The notes below the pieces were generated by a model. The model did no database searches and was not told the origin of the DNA. It was given only the letters and a program-made list of their open reading frames with translations. The position numbers and the translations under genes are program-made. Below, one piece after another: positions 53,615-62,797 of a stretch of DNA of 64,000 nucleotides. How positions within the stretch are numbered: position 1 is the first letter of the stretch; every line of letters starts with the position of its first letter. The stretch spans positions 1-64,000 of the forward strand of contig CANMFX010000003.1 in NCBI GenBank assembly GCA_947497315.1, in the 5' to 3' direction. This DNA is from an uncultured Sphingomonadaceae bacterium. GTDB lineage: Bacteria; Pseudomonadota; Alphaproteobacteria; Sphingomonadales; Sphingomonadaceae.

Positions 53615-54337
53615 GTGGCCCAAGATAACCCAACTCCGCTTATGCCGCATGCAACTGCAAGCTGGCTGGTTGACAATACCGGATTAAGCTTTGAGCAAAT
53701 TGCTGAATTTTGCGGTATTCACATTCTCGAAGTGAATGCGATGGCCGATGATCTTGCCGGTTCCAAATATACCGGACGTGATCCTGTACAGGCGCACGAA
53801 CTGACCAATGAGGAAATTGCGAAAGCCGAAGCTGATCCCGAATATCGGATGAAGCTTCAAAAAGGGCCTGAGCAGGTACGCCGGACCAAAGGTCCTCGTT
53901 ATACGCCAGTGTCCAAGCGTCAGGATAAACCCGACGGCATTGCTTGGCTGCTCCGCAATCATCCGGAAATTTCCGACGCACAGGTTGGTAAACTGATCGG
54001 CACGACGCGCACCACCATCAACGCGATCCGCGACCGTGAGCACTGGAACATTGCCAATATTGTACCCAAAGATCCGGTTACGCTGGGCCTTTGTTCGCAG
54101 CGTGAATTGGACGCAGTGGTCGCCAAAGCCGCCAAGAAAGCTGGCATTGAACCGGAAGTACCCGAAGACAAGAAGCTGGGCGGCGACAAAGAAGCGCTTA
54201 TCGCCGAACTGCATGAAGAGCGGGCACAGGCAGAGCGTGACGCCGAGGCTGCATTGGCCGCTGAATCCGGTGAAGAAGAAATTGCTTCAGAAGATCTGAC
54301 TGCAGAAACGCTGTTTAAAGATAGCAAGGATAGCTAG
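53615..54337 (+). CDS. Cell-cycle transcriptional regulator TrcR (DUF1013)
   Basis: 240 residues. PLMPHATASWLVDNTGLSFE and QIAEFCGIHILEVNAMADD form the first helix-turn-helix; KPDGIAWLLRNHPEISDAQV and KLIGTTRTTINAIRDREHWN the second, and SQRELDAVVAKAAKKAG follows. This is the DUF1013/TrcR family, known from Caulobacter as a cell-cycle regulator and found through alphaproteobacteria. The C-terminal tail is long, acidic and low in complexity. GTG at 53615 with AAAGGA upstream is the start. Confidence 0.93.
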   Translation: MAQDNPTPLMPHATASWLVDNTGLSFEQIAEFCGIHILEVNAMADDLAGSKYTGRDPVQAHELTNEEIAKAEADPEYRMKLQKGPEQVRRTKGPRYTPVSKRQDKPDGIAWLLRNHPEISDAQVGKLIGTTRTTINAIRDREHWNIANIVPKDPVTLGLCSQRELDAVVAKAAKKAGIEPEVPEDKKLGGDKEALIAELHEERAQAERDAEAALAAESGEEEIASEDLTAETLFKDSKDS

Positions 54338-54408
54338 GTCAAAGCAGTGTTTGAGATTTTGTGTTCCGCATGAAGGGCGGAAGACAGTCTCGGCAACGCT
54401 AGGCTGGT

Positions 54409-54438
54409 ACCAAACTTAATCGATTGATTAAATTTGGT
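54409..54438. promoter_or_regulatory. TTAATC-N4-GATTAA operator, site 1
   Basis: The core TTAATC-GATT-GATTAA (54416-54431) is flanked by ACCAAA and TTTGGT, making an imperfect 30-base palindrome. It ends 36 bp before the start of the MBL-fold gene at 54474. A related site is at 57057-57072. Confidence 0.6.
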
Positions 54439-54473
54439 TGCACCTCTTTGCGCCGCCGGTCTATGACCTTGTC

Positions 54474-55589
54474 ATGGATGTCCCCACAAAATCTCCCGCT
54501 TATGATGCAACGCTGGCCGATCATGGTTTTGAACCTATAGAAGCGGAGGGGCTCACCTATCCGTTAGGCGCGTTCGAACCGAAATATGGCGAATATTTTG
54601 AATTGATGCCCGGCATCGGCTGGACCCGCACGCCGGTTCCCGGGCCGCTTGGGCATATAAACAATTGGGTGCTGGATGACGTGCACCCGGATGGAAGTCC
54701 GGGCTTTGCAATTGTCGATACCGGTCTGTTCATGCCCGCAGTCATCGAAGCCTGGAAAACGCTTTTTAAAACCGGCCTCAATGGAAAGACGGCCACCAAG
54801 ATTGTTGTCACCCATTTTCACCCGGACCATGTCGGCTGTGCGGGCTGGCTCGCCAACCGGTTCAAGGCTCCCGTACATATGAACCGTACCGAATGGCTGT
54901 TGGCGCGGATGCTGACCGCTGATGTCAGCGAAGATGTGCCGCAAGAAGCGATTGATGAATGGCGTTTTGCGGGATGGGACGAAGCGCTCATCAAGGAGAA
55001 ATGCGAAGGCGGCTGGGGACGATTTGCCCGGGCCGTTTCGCGTTTGCCAACCGGACATATCCGCATGGATGAAGGCGATAGCCTGACCATCGGCGACAAT
55101 GACTGGCGGGTGATGATCGGGCGCGGCCATACACCGGAACATGCCTGTCTGATCGATGATGCCAGTCACGTTATGATTTCCGGTGACCAGATATTACCGC
55201 GTATTACATCCAATATCTCAGTGATGCTTAGCGAACCGACGGCCGATCCCCTCGGTGAATGGCTGGCGAGCATAGATCGGTTTCGCGCCGAGATTGATCC
55301 CAATCTTTTGGTGCTGCCCGCGCATGGTCGTCCGTTCAAAGGTGCGCATCAGCGGCTCGACACGCTGGCGCTGCGACATAATGAGGCGCTGGATGATCTT
55401 GCCGATGCACTGGCAAAAAAACCGATGCGCGTAGTGGATAGCTTTCCGCTGCTATTTTCCCGCCCGATCGGCAATGATGTGATCGGTATGGCGACAGGCG
55501 AGGCGATGGCGACGCTCCGCCATCTGGAATATACCGGCAGGGCAACGCACGATATGAAAGATGGAACCGCCTGGTACAGCGCAGTTTGA
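54474..55589 (+). CDS. MBL-fold metallohydrolase
   Basis: 371 residues. The metal motif is VVTHFHPDHVGCAGW (HxHxDH), the next His is in RGHTPEHACL, the bridging Asp in MISGDQILPR, and the last His in LPAHGRPFKG. A C-terminal helical domain (LDTLALRHNEALDDLADALA onward) resembles the winged-helix tail of LACTB2-like proteins. Substrates of this group include thioesters, lactones and RNA. The ATG at 54474 is used; a TTG at 54438 would overlap the palindrome. The palindromic site 1 is directly upstream. Confidence 0.88.
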   Translation: MDVPTKSPAYDATLADHGFEPIEAEGLTYPLGAFEPKYGEYFELMPGIGWTRTPVPGPLGHINNWVLDDVHPDGSPGFAIVDTGLFMPAVIEAWKTLFKTGLNGKTATKIVVTHFHPDHVGCAGWLANRFKAPVHMNRTEWLLARMLTADVSEDVPQEAIDEWRFAGWDEALIKEKCEGGWGRFARAVSRLPTGHIRMDEGDSLTIGDNDWRVMIGRGHTPEHACLIDDASHVMISGDQILPRITSNISVMLSEPTADPLGEWLASIDRFRAEIDPNLLVLPAHGRPFKGAHQRLDTLALRHNEALDDLADALAKKPMRVVDSFPLLFSRPIGNDVIGMATGEAMATLRHLEYTGRATHDMKDGTAWYSAV

Positions 55590-55633
55590 TCTAGCGCAAA
55601 GACAACTGGTTTTTGTATGCATAAGTCAGGCTT

Positions 55634-56956
55634 ATGTGGAAATATTACCCCGAACTGCTCGAACGTCCGGTCCCGCGCTATACGAGCTATCCGACCGCGG
55701 CTGACTTTCATGATGAGATTGGCGCTGATGATCTGGAGCAGGCCTTGGCGGATGTTCGGCTATGTGACGATATCTCGCTATATGTGCATATTCCCTATTG
55801 CGAACAGATCTGCTGGTACTGCGGTTGCAACACCGGAAAGGCGAACCGGACCCAAAGGTTGGCGGCCTATATGGACGCATTATTTGCCGAGATTGATCTG
55901 GTATCGCGTAAACTCGGCAAACGTGGCCGCGTGAAGCGCATCGCTTTTGGCGGCGGCAGTCCCAATGCTTTATGTGCTGATGATTTTTCCGATTTGCTGA
56001 ACCACCTGTCTAAAGCTTTTCATTGTGATCGACCCATTTTGTCGATCGAACTGGACCCAAGAGGCTTTACATCGCAGTGGCGTGATCTGATCTGTGTGAC
56101 GGAGATCCAAAACGTCAGCTTGGGCGTGCAGAGCTTTGATCCTGCTGTGCAGGCCGCCATTGGCCGTGTGCAGCCGCTGGAAATGGTGACGGACATGGTC
56201 GCAGACCTTCGTGCCGCAAAAGTTTCGTCGCTGAATTTCGACTTGATGTACGGTCTGCCCGGACAGACAGAAGCCATTCTGGCAGAGACTTTGCAGCAGA
56301 CTGTTCGCCTGTTGCCCGAACGGATTGCCCTGTTTGGATATGCCCATATACCCACGCTCATCCCGCGTCAGCGCCGGATTGATGATACATGCTTGCCGGA
56401 TAGCAGGCAGCGGTTTGACATGGCCGCTTTCGGTTATGATTTTCTGACTAAGGCGGGTTATCAGCCCATCGGTTTCGATCATTTTGCGCTCCCCGATGAT
56501 CCTTTAGGGCGGGCGGGGACAGACGCTATGGTTCGCCGTAACTTTCAGGGTTTCACCGATGATCAGAGCAACATATTAATCGGACTAGGTGCTTCGGCGA
56601 TTAGCGAATTTCCGGACCGTATTATTCAGAACCAGAAAAATACGGGACGCTATCGCAATTTGCTAGCGAATGGCCAGCTGCCAGCGAGTGTCGGGATAAG
56701 GCGAAGCCATGATAACCAAATCCATGGTGCGATCATTGAGCAGATATTGGCCAATGGCGAAGCGGATCTTTCGCCTCTTGGCGATACGCAGAGTTATGCG
56801 GCCATGTTTGCGTCTTTCATAAATCGCGGGCTTGTTGAAATTGTCGGTCAAAAGTTGGTGCTTGATGCTTCGGCCAGACCCTATGCCCGAAGCATCGCGG
56901 CGGTATTTGATGAATTTAGAGGTCAAACCAGCGGGATGTTCAGTCAAGCAGTATAG
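55634..56956 (+). CDS. hemN: Oxygen-independent coproporphyrinogen III oxidase HemN
   Basis: 440 residues. The radical-SAM motif CxxxCxxC lies in IPYCEQICWYCGCNTGKANR, with the extra Cys of HemN. RYTSYPTAADFHDEIG at the start and IAFGGGSPNALCADDFSDLL are family signatures, and GLPGQTEAILAETLQQTVRL follows. It makes protoporphyrinogen IX without oxygen. A weak FNR-like sequence (TTGAT-CTAG-CGCAA, 55586-55599) precedes it. It lies between the MBL gene and the monooxygenases but is probably unrelated to them. Confidence 0.95.
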   Translation: MWKYYPELLERPVPRYTSYPTAADFHDEIGADDLEQALADVRLCDDISLYVHIPYCEQICWYCGCNTGKANRTQRLAAYMDALFAEIDLVSRKLGKRGRVKRIAFGGGSPNALCADDFSDLLNHLSKAFHCDRPILSIELDPRGFTSQWRDLICVTEIQNVSLGVQSFDPAVQAAIGRVQPLEMVTDMVADLRAAKVSSLNFDLMYGLPGQTEAILAETLQQTVRLLPERIALFGYAHIPTLIPRQRRIDDTCLPDSRQRFDMAAFGYDFLTKAGYQPIGFDHFALPDDPLGRAGTDAMVRRNFQGFTDDQSNILIGLGASAISEFPDRIIQNQKNTGRYRNLLANGQLPASVGIRRSHDNQIHGAIIEQILANGEADLSPLGDTQSYAAMFASFINRGLVEIVGQKLVLDASARPYARSIAAVFDEFRGQTSGMFSQAV

Positions 56957-57056
56957 ATATCCGATGCCAGGACGCATCAGCGGCGTTTTCGCAAAATTGG
57001 CGATATTGCAGGCGGAAAATACCTGTTTTTCAGTGATAAGCCTTGGAACTCAAGCG

Positions 57057-57072
57057 TTAATCAGCTGATTAA
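57057..57072. promoter_or_regulatory. TTAATC-N4-GATTAA operator, site 2
   Basis: Perfect 16-bp palindrome TTAATCAGCTGATTAA, 63 bp before the start of the first Baeyer-Villiger monooxygenase gene. It shares both half-sites and their spacing with site 1 at 54416-54431, so one dimeric regulator is expected to bind both. No regulator gene of obvious match is adjacent. Confidence 0.62.
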
Positions 57073-57134
57073 ATTGTTATTTGCAACCTTGTCGCGGGAA
57101 TGGCATAGTGAGGCAAAGCTGGGAGAGACGGCAA

Positions 57135-58673
57135 ATGGCTACGCAAACGTTGGAAAAAAGCGGCGGCGCTTCAGAAGCACCGGTAGAATCGGTGGATGTC
57201 CTGATTGTAGGGGCAGGCATTTCGGGTATCGGTATGGCCGTGCACCTGCGTGACAAATGTCCGGGCAAGAGCTTCGCTCTGGTTGAGCGCCGGGACGAAA
57301 TTGGCGGAACATGGAACCTGTTCCAGTATCCCGGCATTCGCTCGGATAGCGACATGCATACTCTGGGCTTTAATTTTGAACCGTGGACCGAGCAAAAAGC
57401 CATAGCTGACGGTCCGTCAATCATGAACTATCTTCACCGGATCAAGGCCAAGCATGATCTGGAAAAGCATATCCACTTTGGTCACAAAGTCCTGTCTGCC
57501 AGTTGGTCGAGTGAAGATGCGCGCTGGACTGTAACCGCGGAGAAATCAGACGGTAGTCACGCGGTAATGTATGCCAATTTCCTGTACATGGGTTCCGGCT
57601 ATTATGATTATGATCAAGGCTATGATGCGCAGATAACCGGCATTGACAATTTCAAGGGTGACGTTGTTCACCCGCAATTCTGGCCCAAGGATTTTGATTA
57701 TAGCGGCAAAAAGGTGGTAATCATTGGTAGTGGTGCGACGGCAGTGACCATAGTTCCGGTCATGGCTGAAAAAGCTGCCCATGTAACGATGCTTCAGCGA
57801 ACGCCAACATGGTATTTTGCCCGGAATGCCAAAGATCATCTCGCCAATTTCCTGCGCAAGATAATGCCCGACCAATGGGCGTATAATATCATCCGCAAGA
57901 AAAACGTGTGGATGCAGGACCTGACCTTTAACATGGCCCGGAAAAAGCCTCAGAAAATCATCAAGAAGCTTGAAAAACCGCTCAAGAAAGAACTGGGCGA
58001 CAAATATAACAAGGAAGATTACACGCCGCCTTATGGCCCCTGGGAGCAGCGCCTGTGCCTCGTTCCCGATAGCGATATGTTCAAGGCGATCAGTTCCGGT
58101 GCCGCAGACGTCAAGACGGGGCATATCGAAACGGTCACAGCTGACGGTATCAAGCTGAAATCCGGTGAAACACTGGATGCGGATGTGATTGTTACGGCCA
58201 CCGGTTTGAAGCTGGCCGTCGCCGGTAAGGTTGCGTTTGAAGTGGATGGCAAGCCCATCAACTTTCACGATCATTTTTATTATAAAGGCTGCATGTTCTC
58301 TGACATTCCGAATATGGCCATTGTCTTTGGTTATCTGAATGCATCATGGACATTGAAAGCCGATATTGTCTCGGAATATACCTGCCGCCTGCTCAACCAT
58401 ATGGATGCAACGAGTACACGGATTGCAAATCCGGTACTGTCAGAAACGGTTGAAGAGGAAGAGCTGTTTGACTTTTCTTCGGGCTATATACAGCGCTCCA
58501 TCAACGAACTGCCGCGCAACAGTACGAAAATGCCGTGGAAGCTCAATCAGGATTATTTGTTCGATAAGAAGGTTCTGCTCAACGAAGCTGTGGATGATGG
58601 TGTCATCCAGTTCTACGGGCCGAACAGCCAGACAGTTGAGGATTCTGAACCTGCGCTCGAAGCGGCGGAGTAA
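57135..58673 (+). CDS. Baeyer-Villiger monooxygenase, EthA-like, copy 1
   Basis: 512 residues. The FAD motif is VLIVGAGISGIGMAVHLRDK, the NADPH motif KKVVIIGSGATAVTIVPVMA, and the fingerprint FxGxxxHxxxWP is seen as FKGDVVHPQFWP. YPGIRSDSDMHTLGFNFEPW is typical of the EthA group. These enzymes turn ketones into esters or lactones using NADPH and oxygen, and some oxidise sulfur. GGGAGAG precedes the ATG at 57135; the frame upstream to 57081 lacks features. It carries palindrome site 2 in its promoter. A close paralog follows 56 bp downstream. Confidence 0.93.
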   Translation: MATQTLEKSGGASEAPVESVDVLIVGAGISGIGMAVHLRDKCPGKSFALVERRDEIGGTWNLFQYPGIRSDSDMHTLGFNFEPWTEQKAIADGPSIMNYLHRIKAKHDLEKHIHFGHKVLSASWSSEDARWTVTAEKSDGSHAVMYANFLYMGSGYYDYDQGYDAQITGIDNFKGDVVHPQFWPKDFDYSGKKVVIIGSGATAVTIVPVMAEKAAHVTMLQRTPTWYFARNAKDHLANFLRKIMPDQWAYNIIRKKNVWMQDLTFNMARKKPQKIIKKLEKPLKKELGDKYNKEDYTPPYGPWEQRLCLVPDSDMFKAISSGAADVKTGHIETVTADGIKLKSGETLDADVIVTATGLKLAVAGKVAFEVDGKPINFHDHFYYKGCMFSDIPNMAIVFGYLNASWTLKADIVSEYTCRLLNHMDATSTRIANPVLSETVEEEELFDFSSGYIQRSINELPRNSTKMPWKLNQDYLFDKKVLLNEAVDDGVIQFYGPNSQTVEDSEPALEAAE

Positions 58674-58729
58674 ATGCAGTTTCCATATCCAGACCTTGTA
58701 ATTAACATCAATGTAAGTAAATAGGTCAT

Positions 58730-60256
58730 ATGGAAAATGAATTTCTCGACGTTCTGATTGTTGGTGCCGGCTTGTCCGGTATCGGCGCTGCTGTCCACTT
58801 GACCAAAAGATGTCCTGGCAAGAGTTTTGCCATTGTCGAAGGGCGAGAGCGTCTGGGCGGCACATGGGACCTGTTCCGCTACCCCGGCATTCGCTCAGAC
58901 AGCGACATGTATACTTTGGGCTATAATTTCAAACCGTGGACAGCCCGCAAGGCGATCGCCGACGCGCCGACTATCCTCGATTATCTGCACGAGACGGTGG
59001 ATGAACATGGTCTCGAAAAGCATATTCGCTATGAGCGCAAGGTCACCAATGCAAGCTGGTCAAGTGAAACGGCGAGATGGACCGTCAGCCTGGCGCATGG
59101 CGATGGATCGACGAGCCAGATAGAGTGCAGCTTCCTTTTCATGTGCTCCGGCTACTATAGCTATGAAGGCGGGCATAAGCCCGATTTCAAGGGCAATAGC
59201 GATTTTGCAGGGCCGATTGTCCATCCGCAGGAATGGCCAGAAGATCTGGACTATGCAGGCAAGAAAGTTGTGGTGATCGGCAGCGGTGCGACAGCGGTTA
59301 CGCTTGTGCCATCGATGGCGGAAACCGCGGGGCATGTCACAATGCTGCAGCGTTCCCCGACCTATATTGTGTCCCGCCCCGCAGAGGATAAATTCGCGCT
59401 GGCACTTCGCAAATTCCTGCCGAATAAACTGGCTTACGGCATCACCCGCTGGCGTAACGTTCTCTATCAACTCTTCACCTTCAATCTGGCACGCCGTCAG
59501 CCAGTCGGCTTTAAAAAGAAACTGCTTGAAATGGTCCGCGAGGAAATGGGGCAGGGCGTGGACATGAAGCACTTTACGCCAACCTATAATCCGTGGGATC
59601 AGCGGCTCTGTCTGGTGCCGGATAGCGATCTTTTTCAATCGCTCAAGTTAGGCAAGGCATCTGTCGTCACCGATCATATCGAGCGCTTTGTCGAAGACGG
59701 TATATTGCTGAAATCTGGCGAGAAGCTGAAAGCAGATATCATCGTCACAGCCACTGGTCTCAAGCTGGTTTCCGGTGGCCATGCACAGTTTGAGATTGAT
59801 GGCGAGCCGGTCCATTTTGGTTCGCGTTTCAATTATAAAGGCGTTATGTTTTCTGATGTGCCGAATCTCGGGATGACCTTTGGTTACACCAATGCCAGCT
59901 GGACATTGAAGGCAGATCTGACCAGCGAGTATATTTGCCGGGTGATAAACACCATGGACCGCAAGGGCGCGCAGATAGCCTATCCCCATCCGGCCGATGG
60001 AGAAAAACTGATCCCTGAAACGATTGTCGATTTCTCATCCGGTTATATCGAACGCGCCGCCGCCGACTTGCCAAAGCAAGGCCAGAAGAAGCCTTGGCGA
60101 CTGAACCAGAATTACGCGAAGGACATAGTCAATTTGCGTTACAAGGCCGTGGATGACGGCGTGATGGTCTTTGCCAAAGCCGGAAGCTTGTCGTTGGGAG
60201 AAACCTGTGAAGCCGGAAAGGCAAAGCCTTTGAGCACGCAACCCGTCGCCGCCTGA
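58730..60256 (+). CDS. Baeyer-Villiger monooxygenase, EthA-like, copy 2
   Basis: 508 residues, the same layout as copy 1: FAD motif VLIVGAGLSGIGAAVHLTKR, NADPH motif KKVVVIGSGATAVTLVPSMA and fingerprint FAGPIVHPQEWP. YPGIRSDSDMYTLGYNFKPW is shared. The two are tandem paralogs; the differences lie mainly in the C-terminal third, which shapes the substrate pocket. No ribosome-binding site of strength is seen, and the 56-bp gap contains no palindrome, so it is probably read through from copy 1. Substrate unknown. Confidence 0.93.
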   Translation: MENEFLDVLIVGAGLSGIGAAVHLTKRCPGKSFAIVEGRERLGGTWDLFRYPGIRSDSDMYTLGYNFKPWTARKAIADAPTILDYLHETVDEHGLEKHIRYERKVTNASWSSETARWTVSLAHGDGSTSQIECSFLFMCSGYYSYEGGHKPDFKGNSDFAGPIVHPQEWPEDLDYAGKKVVVIGSGATAVTLVPSMAETAGHVTMLQRSPTYIVSRPAEDKFALALRKFLPNKLAYGITRWRNVLYQLFTFNLARRQPVGFKKKLLEMVREEMGQGVDMKHFTPTYNPWDQRLCLVPDSDLFQSLKLGKASVVTDHIERFVEDGILLKSGEKLKADIIVTATGLKLVSGGHAQFEIDGEPVHFGSRFNYKGVMFSDVPNLGMTFGYTNASWTLKADLTSEYICRVINTMDRKGAQIAYPHPADGEKLIPETIVDFSSGYIERAAADLPKQGQKKPWRLNQNYAKDIVNLRYKAVDDGVMVFAKAGSLSLGETCEAGKAKPLSTQPVAA

Positions 60257-60299
60257 TTAGGCACTCGCGTTCCGACAATTGTGCGTCTATAGGGACGCG

Positions 60300-61721
60300 A
60301 TGACTGACTTTAAGACATTGATAGAGGCCGACAAAGGCCAAGCCGCCAGAACTATCCAGATACTGGATGTGAATAATTTCGAAGACTGGCTCAAAGACCA
60401 GCCGGATAGTGTTCGCAGCATCGTGAAGGCCTATAAATTTGTCGCCAATCCGGAATCCTATCTGATCCTGCCGATCACCGGGGCGAAGGACAAGGAAGAT
60501 AAATCGCAAAAAGGTGATTTCAGTGTTGTGGCAGGCGTTATTAATCACAAGAAACTGGATCCATGGGCGCTTGCCAAACTTGGCGGCAGGTTGCCGGAGG
60601 GCAAATATCGGCTGGCCGGTGCCAGCGCCAAAGACGCCTTGTTCGGCTGGCTGATCCCGCAGCATGAATTTGACGAATATAAAGAGCTGCCGGATCGTCA
60701 GGGCCCCAGTGTCTTGCTGGTCAAGGACGAAATTGCGCAAGTTGACGAGACAGTCCGTCAAGCGGCAGCCACTGCACTAGTGCGCGATATGGTCAATACA
60801 CCTGCAGCCGACATGGGGCCAAACAAGCTTGAGGACATTGTTGAAAAATTGAGCGAAGCGCATGGCGCTGAATTGAAAGTCACTCGCGGAGATACGCTGG
60901 AAAAGGATTTTCCGATGATCCACGGCGTTGGCAAGGCAGCCATGCGGGATCATGCTCCGCGCCTGATTGAACTGAAATGGGGCAAGGCGGATGCACCCAA
61001 GATCGCCATTGTCGGCAAGGGTGTAACCTTTGATAGCGGAGGGCTGTCAATGAAGTCGCCCGCCGGTATGCTCATCATGAAAAAAGACATGGGCGGGGCG
61101 GCTCATGCCATTGCTTTGGCAAAGTTGATCATGGAAGCAAAATTACCGGTACAGCTTCACCTGCTGGTACCAGCGGTGGAAAATTCGATCGATGGTCATG
61201 CGCTACGTCCCGGCGATGTCCTTCATAGTCGCAAGGGATTGACGGTAGAAATTGGTAATACAGATGCCGAAGGGCGCCTGGTACTGGGTGATGCGTTGAC
61301 GCTGGCGGGAGAAGAAGAGCCCGAGCTTATCATAGATTTTGCGACACTCACTGGTGCAGCGCGCGTCGCTTTGGGTCCCGATTTGCCAGCTTTGTTTTGC
61401 AATGATGACGAAATGGCCGCTGGCCTGCTCGACAGCGGTGATCAGGAAGATGATCCGCTATGGCGCATGCCTCTTTGGTCTCGTTATGAATATCGTCTCA
61501 AGAGCCCTATTGCCGACACGAACAATGTCGCCACGGGGTCTTTTGCCGGGTGCATCACGGCTGCGCTGTTTTTGGAAAAATTCGTCCCGAGCGATATTCC
61601 GTGGGCTCATTTTGATACCTATGCATGGCGACCTGCGAGTAAAGCGGGCCGACCAAAAGGCGGGGAGGCATTGGGTTTGCGCGCAAGCTGGCATTACCTG
61701 AAAGCACGTTACGCCAAATAG
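60300..61721 (+). CDS. M17 leucyl aminopeptidase family protein
   Basis: 473 residues. The two-zinc active site is seen in GKGVTFDSGGLSMKSPAG and NTDAEGRLVLGDAL (the M17 signature NTDAEGRL). KKDMGGAAHAIALAKLI contributes another ligand, and VATGSFAGCITAALFLEKFV is a late conserved part. It removes N-terminal residues from peptides. The N-terminal domain is shorter and less conserved than in PepA. The ATG at 60300 is used; the frame begins at 60279. It follows the monooxygenase genes by 43 bp. Confidence 0.93.
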   Translation: MTDFKTLIEADKGQAARTIQILDVNNFEDWLKDQPDSVRSIVKAYKFVANPESYLILPITGAKDKEDKSQKGDFSVVAGVINHKKLDPWALAKLGGRLPEGKYRLAGASAKDALFGWLIPQHEFDEYKELPDRQGPSVLLVKDEIAQVDETVRQAAATALVRDMVNTPAADMGPNKLEDIVEKLSEAHGAELKVTRGDTLEKDFPMIHGVGKAAMRDHAPRLIELKWGKADAPKIAIVGKGVTFDSGGLSMKSPAGMLIMKKDMGGAAHAIALAKLIMEAKLPVQLHLLVPAVENSIDGHALRPGDVLHSRKGLTVEIGNTDAEGRLVLGDALTLAGEEEPELIIDFATLTGAARVALGPDLPALFCNDDEMAAGLLDSGDQEDDPLWRMPLWSRYEYRLKSPIADTNNVATGSFAGCITAALFLEKFVPSDIPWAHFDTYAWRPASKAGRPKGGEALGLRASWHYLKARYAK

Positions 61722-61849
61722 CGAGGGTGCATCGCCGCTTGATCAACGGGCCGTTTCTCGGTTAAGGGCGGCCTATTGTCACAGCTTTGTCACAAACTGT
61801 GGGCGTCGCGTAGTTGCGGCAAAAGCCGTAAATGGGGTAATGAACAAAA

Positions 61850-62788
61850 ATGAATATTATCGGGGACATGAAAGCCGGAGACATCACGGCGCGCGCGAAA
61901 TTTTCGCTGCACGGTCCCGAAGAAGATTTCGATCCGCGGATTACCGCGCATCGCGGGGATCTGGCGGATGTCGCTCTGGCAGGTAAATTATTCGCCCCGC
62001 ATTATGCAGAGGCCATACCGATGCGCTGCGCTGCGCCCAAGGCGATGATCCGCAAACAGGGCAGTAAGAGCCATGAAGCCGTTTCTGAGCTGCTGCATGG
62101 TGAAGACTTTCATTTGCTGGATGTGGTCGGCGATTGGGCCTGGGGCTTTTGTGATCATGATGGCTATGTCGGCTATCTACCGGTCCATGCTTTGCAACAT
62201 CAACGCAAGACCGCTGAGCCGACTCATCTGATTTCAGCCCGGGCGGCGCTGATATTTATCGACCCCGATGTCAAAGCAGGAGTTATCAAGCGGCTGCCGA
62301 TGGGTGCCAAACTCGCCTGCGGAGAACCAAGTGAGTGCGGTAAATTTCTGAAAACCGGTAAAGGTTATGTCCATGTTCGCCATGTTCAGGAGATCGGAGC
62401 CAAGCAGGTTTTCGACGGTATGAACAGCACGGCACGATTTGCAGAACAGCTGATTGGCGCGCCATACTTATGGGGTGGTCGCAGCGGTGACGGTCTGGAT
62501 TGTTCAGGCCTGATACAAATGGTGCTGGGGTTAACGGGACAATCGGCGCCGAGAGATGCGGATCAGCAGCTGCTGGCCATCGGATCGGAAATTCCGGCAG
62601 ATGAAGAGTTAAAGCGCGGGGACATTGTATTTTTTCCTGATCATGTCGGAATAATGGCTGATAGTGACCGGATCATTCACGCGAATATCCACTGGATGCA
62701 GGTTGCTGAAGAGCCTTTAAATGATGTGATTGCGCGTTTTGGCGACGATGTTGAGCAGCCGGTTCTGGCGCGCAAGCGTCTTGGGTGA
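61850..62788 (+). CDS. NlpC/P60 cysteine peptidase with SH3-like domain
   Basis: 312 residues. Residues 1-180 contain SH3-like segments (SELLHGEDFHLLDVVGDWAW; VGYLPVHALQ) that bind cell wall. The NlpC/P60 domain follows with the catalytic Cys in GDGLDCSGLIQMVLGL, first His in VFFPDHVGIMAD, and a further His in IIHANIHWM. It should cleave a peptide bond of the peptidoglycan stem. No signal peptide is seen, so export or an intracellular role (recycling of wall peptides) is open. It lies ten bases before argC. Confidence 0.9.
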   Translation: MNIIGDMKAGDITARAKFSLHGPEEDFDPRITAHRGDLADVALAGKLFAPHYAEAIPMRCAAPKAMIRKQGSKSHEAVSELLHGEDFHLLDVVGDWAWGFCDHDGYVGYLPVHALQHQRKTAEPTHLISARAALIFIDPDVKAGVIKRLPMGAKLACGEPSECGKFLKTGKGYVHVRHVQEIGAKQVFDGMNSTARFAEQLIGAPYLWGGRSGDGLDCSGLIQMVLGLTGQSAPRDADQQLLAIGSEIPADEELKRGDIVFFPDHVGIMADSDRIIHANIHWMQVAEEPLNDVIARFGDDVEQPVLARKRLG

Positions 62789-62797
62789 TCAGCGGTC

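Noticed and set aside
55586-55599. FNR box before hemN
   Set aside because: TTGAT-CTAG-CGCAA matches only the left half of the FNR consensus well, so oxygen control through it is not supported.
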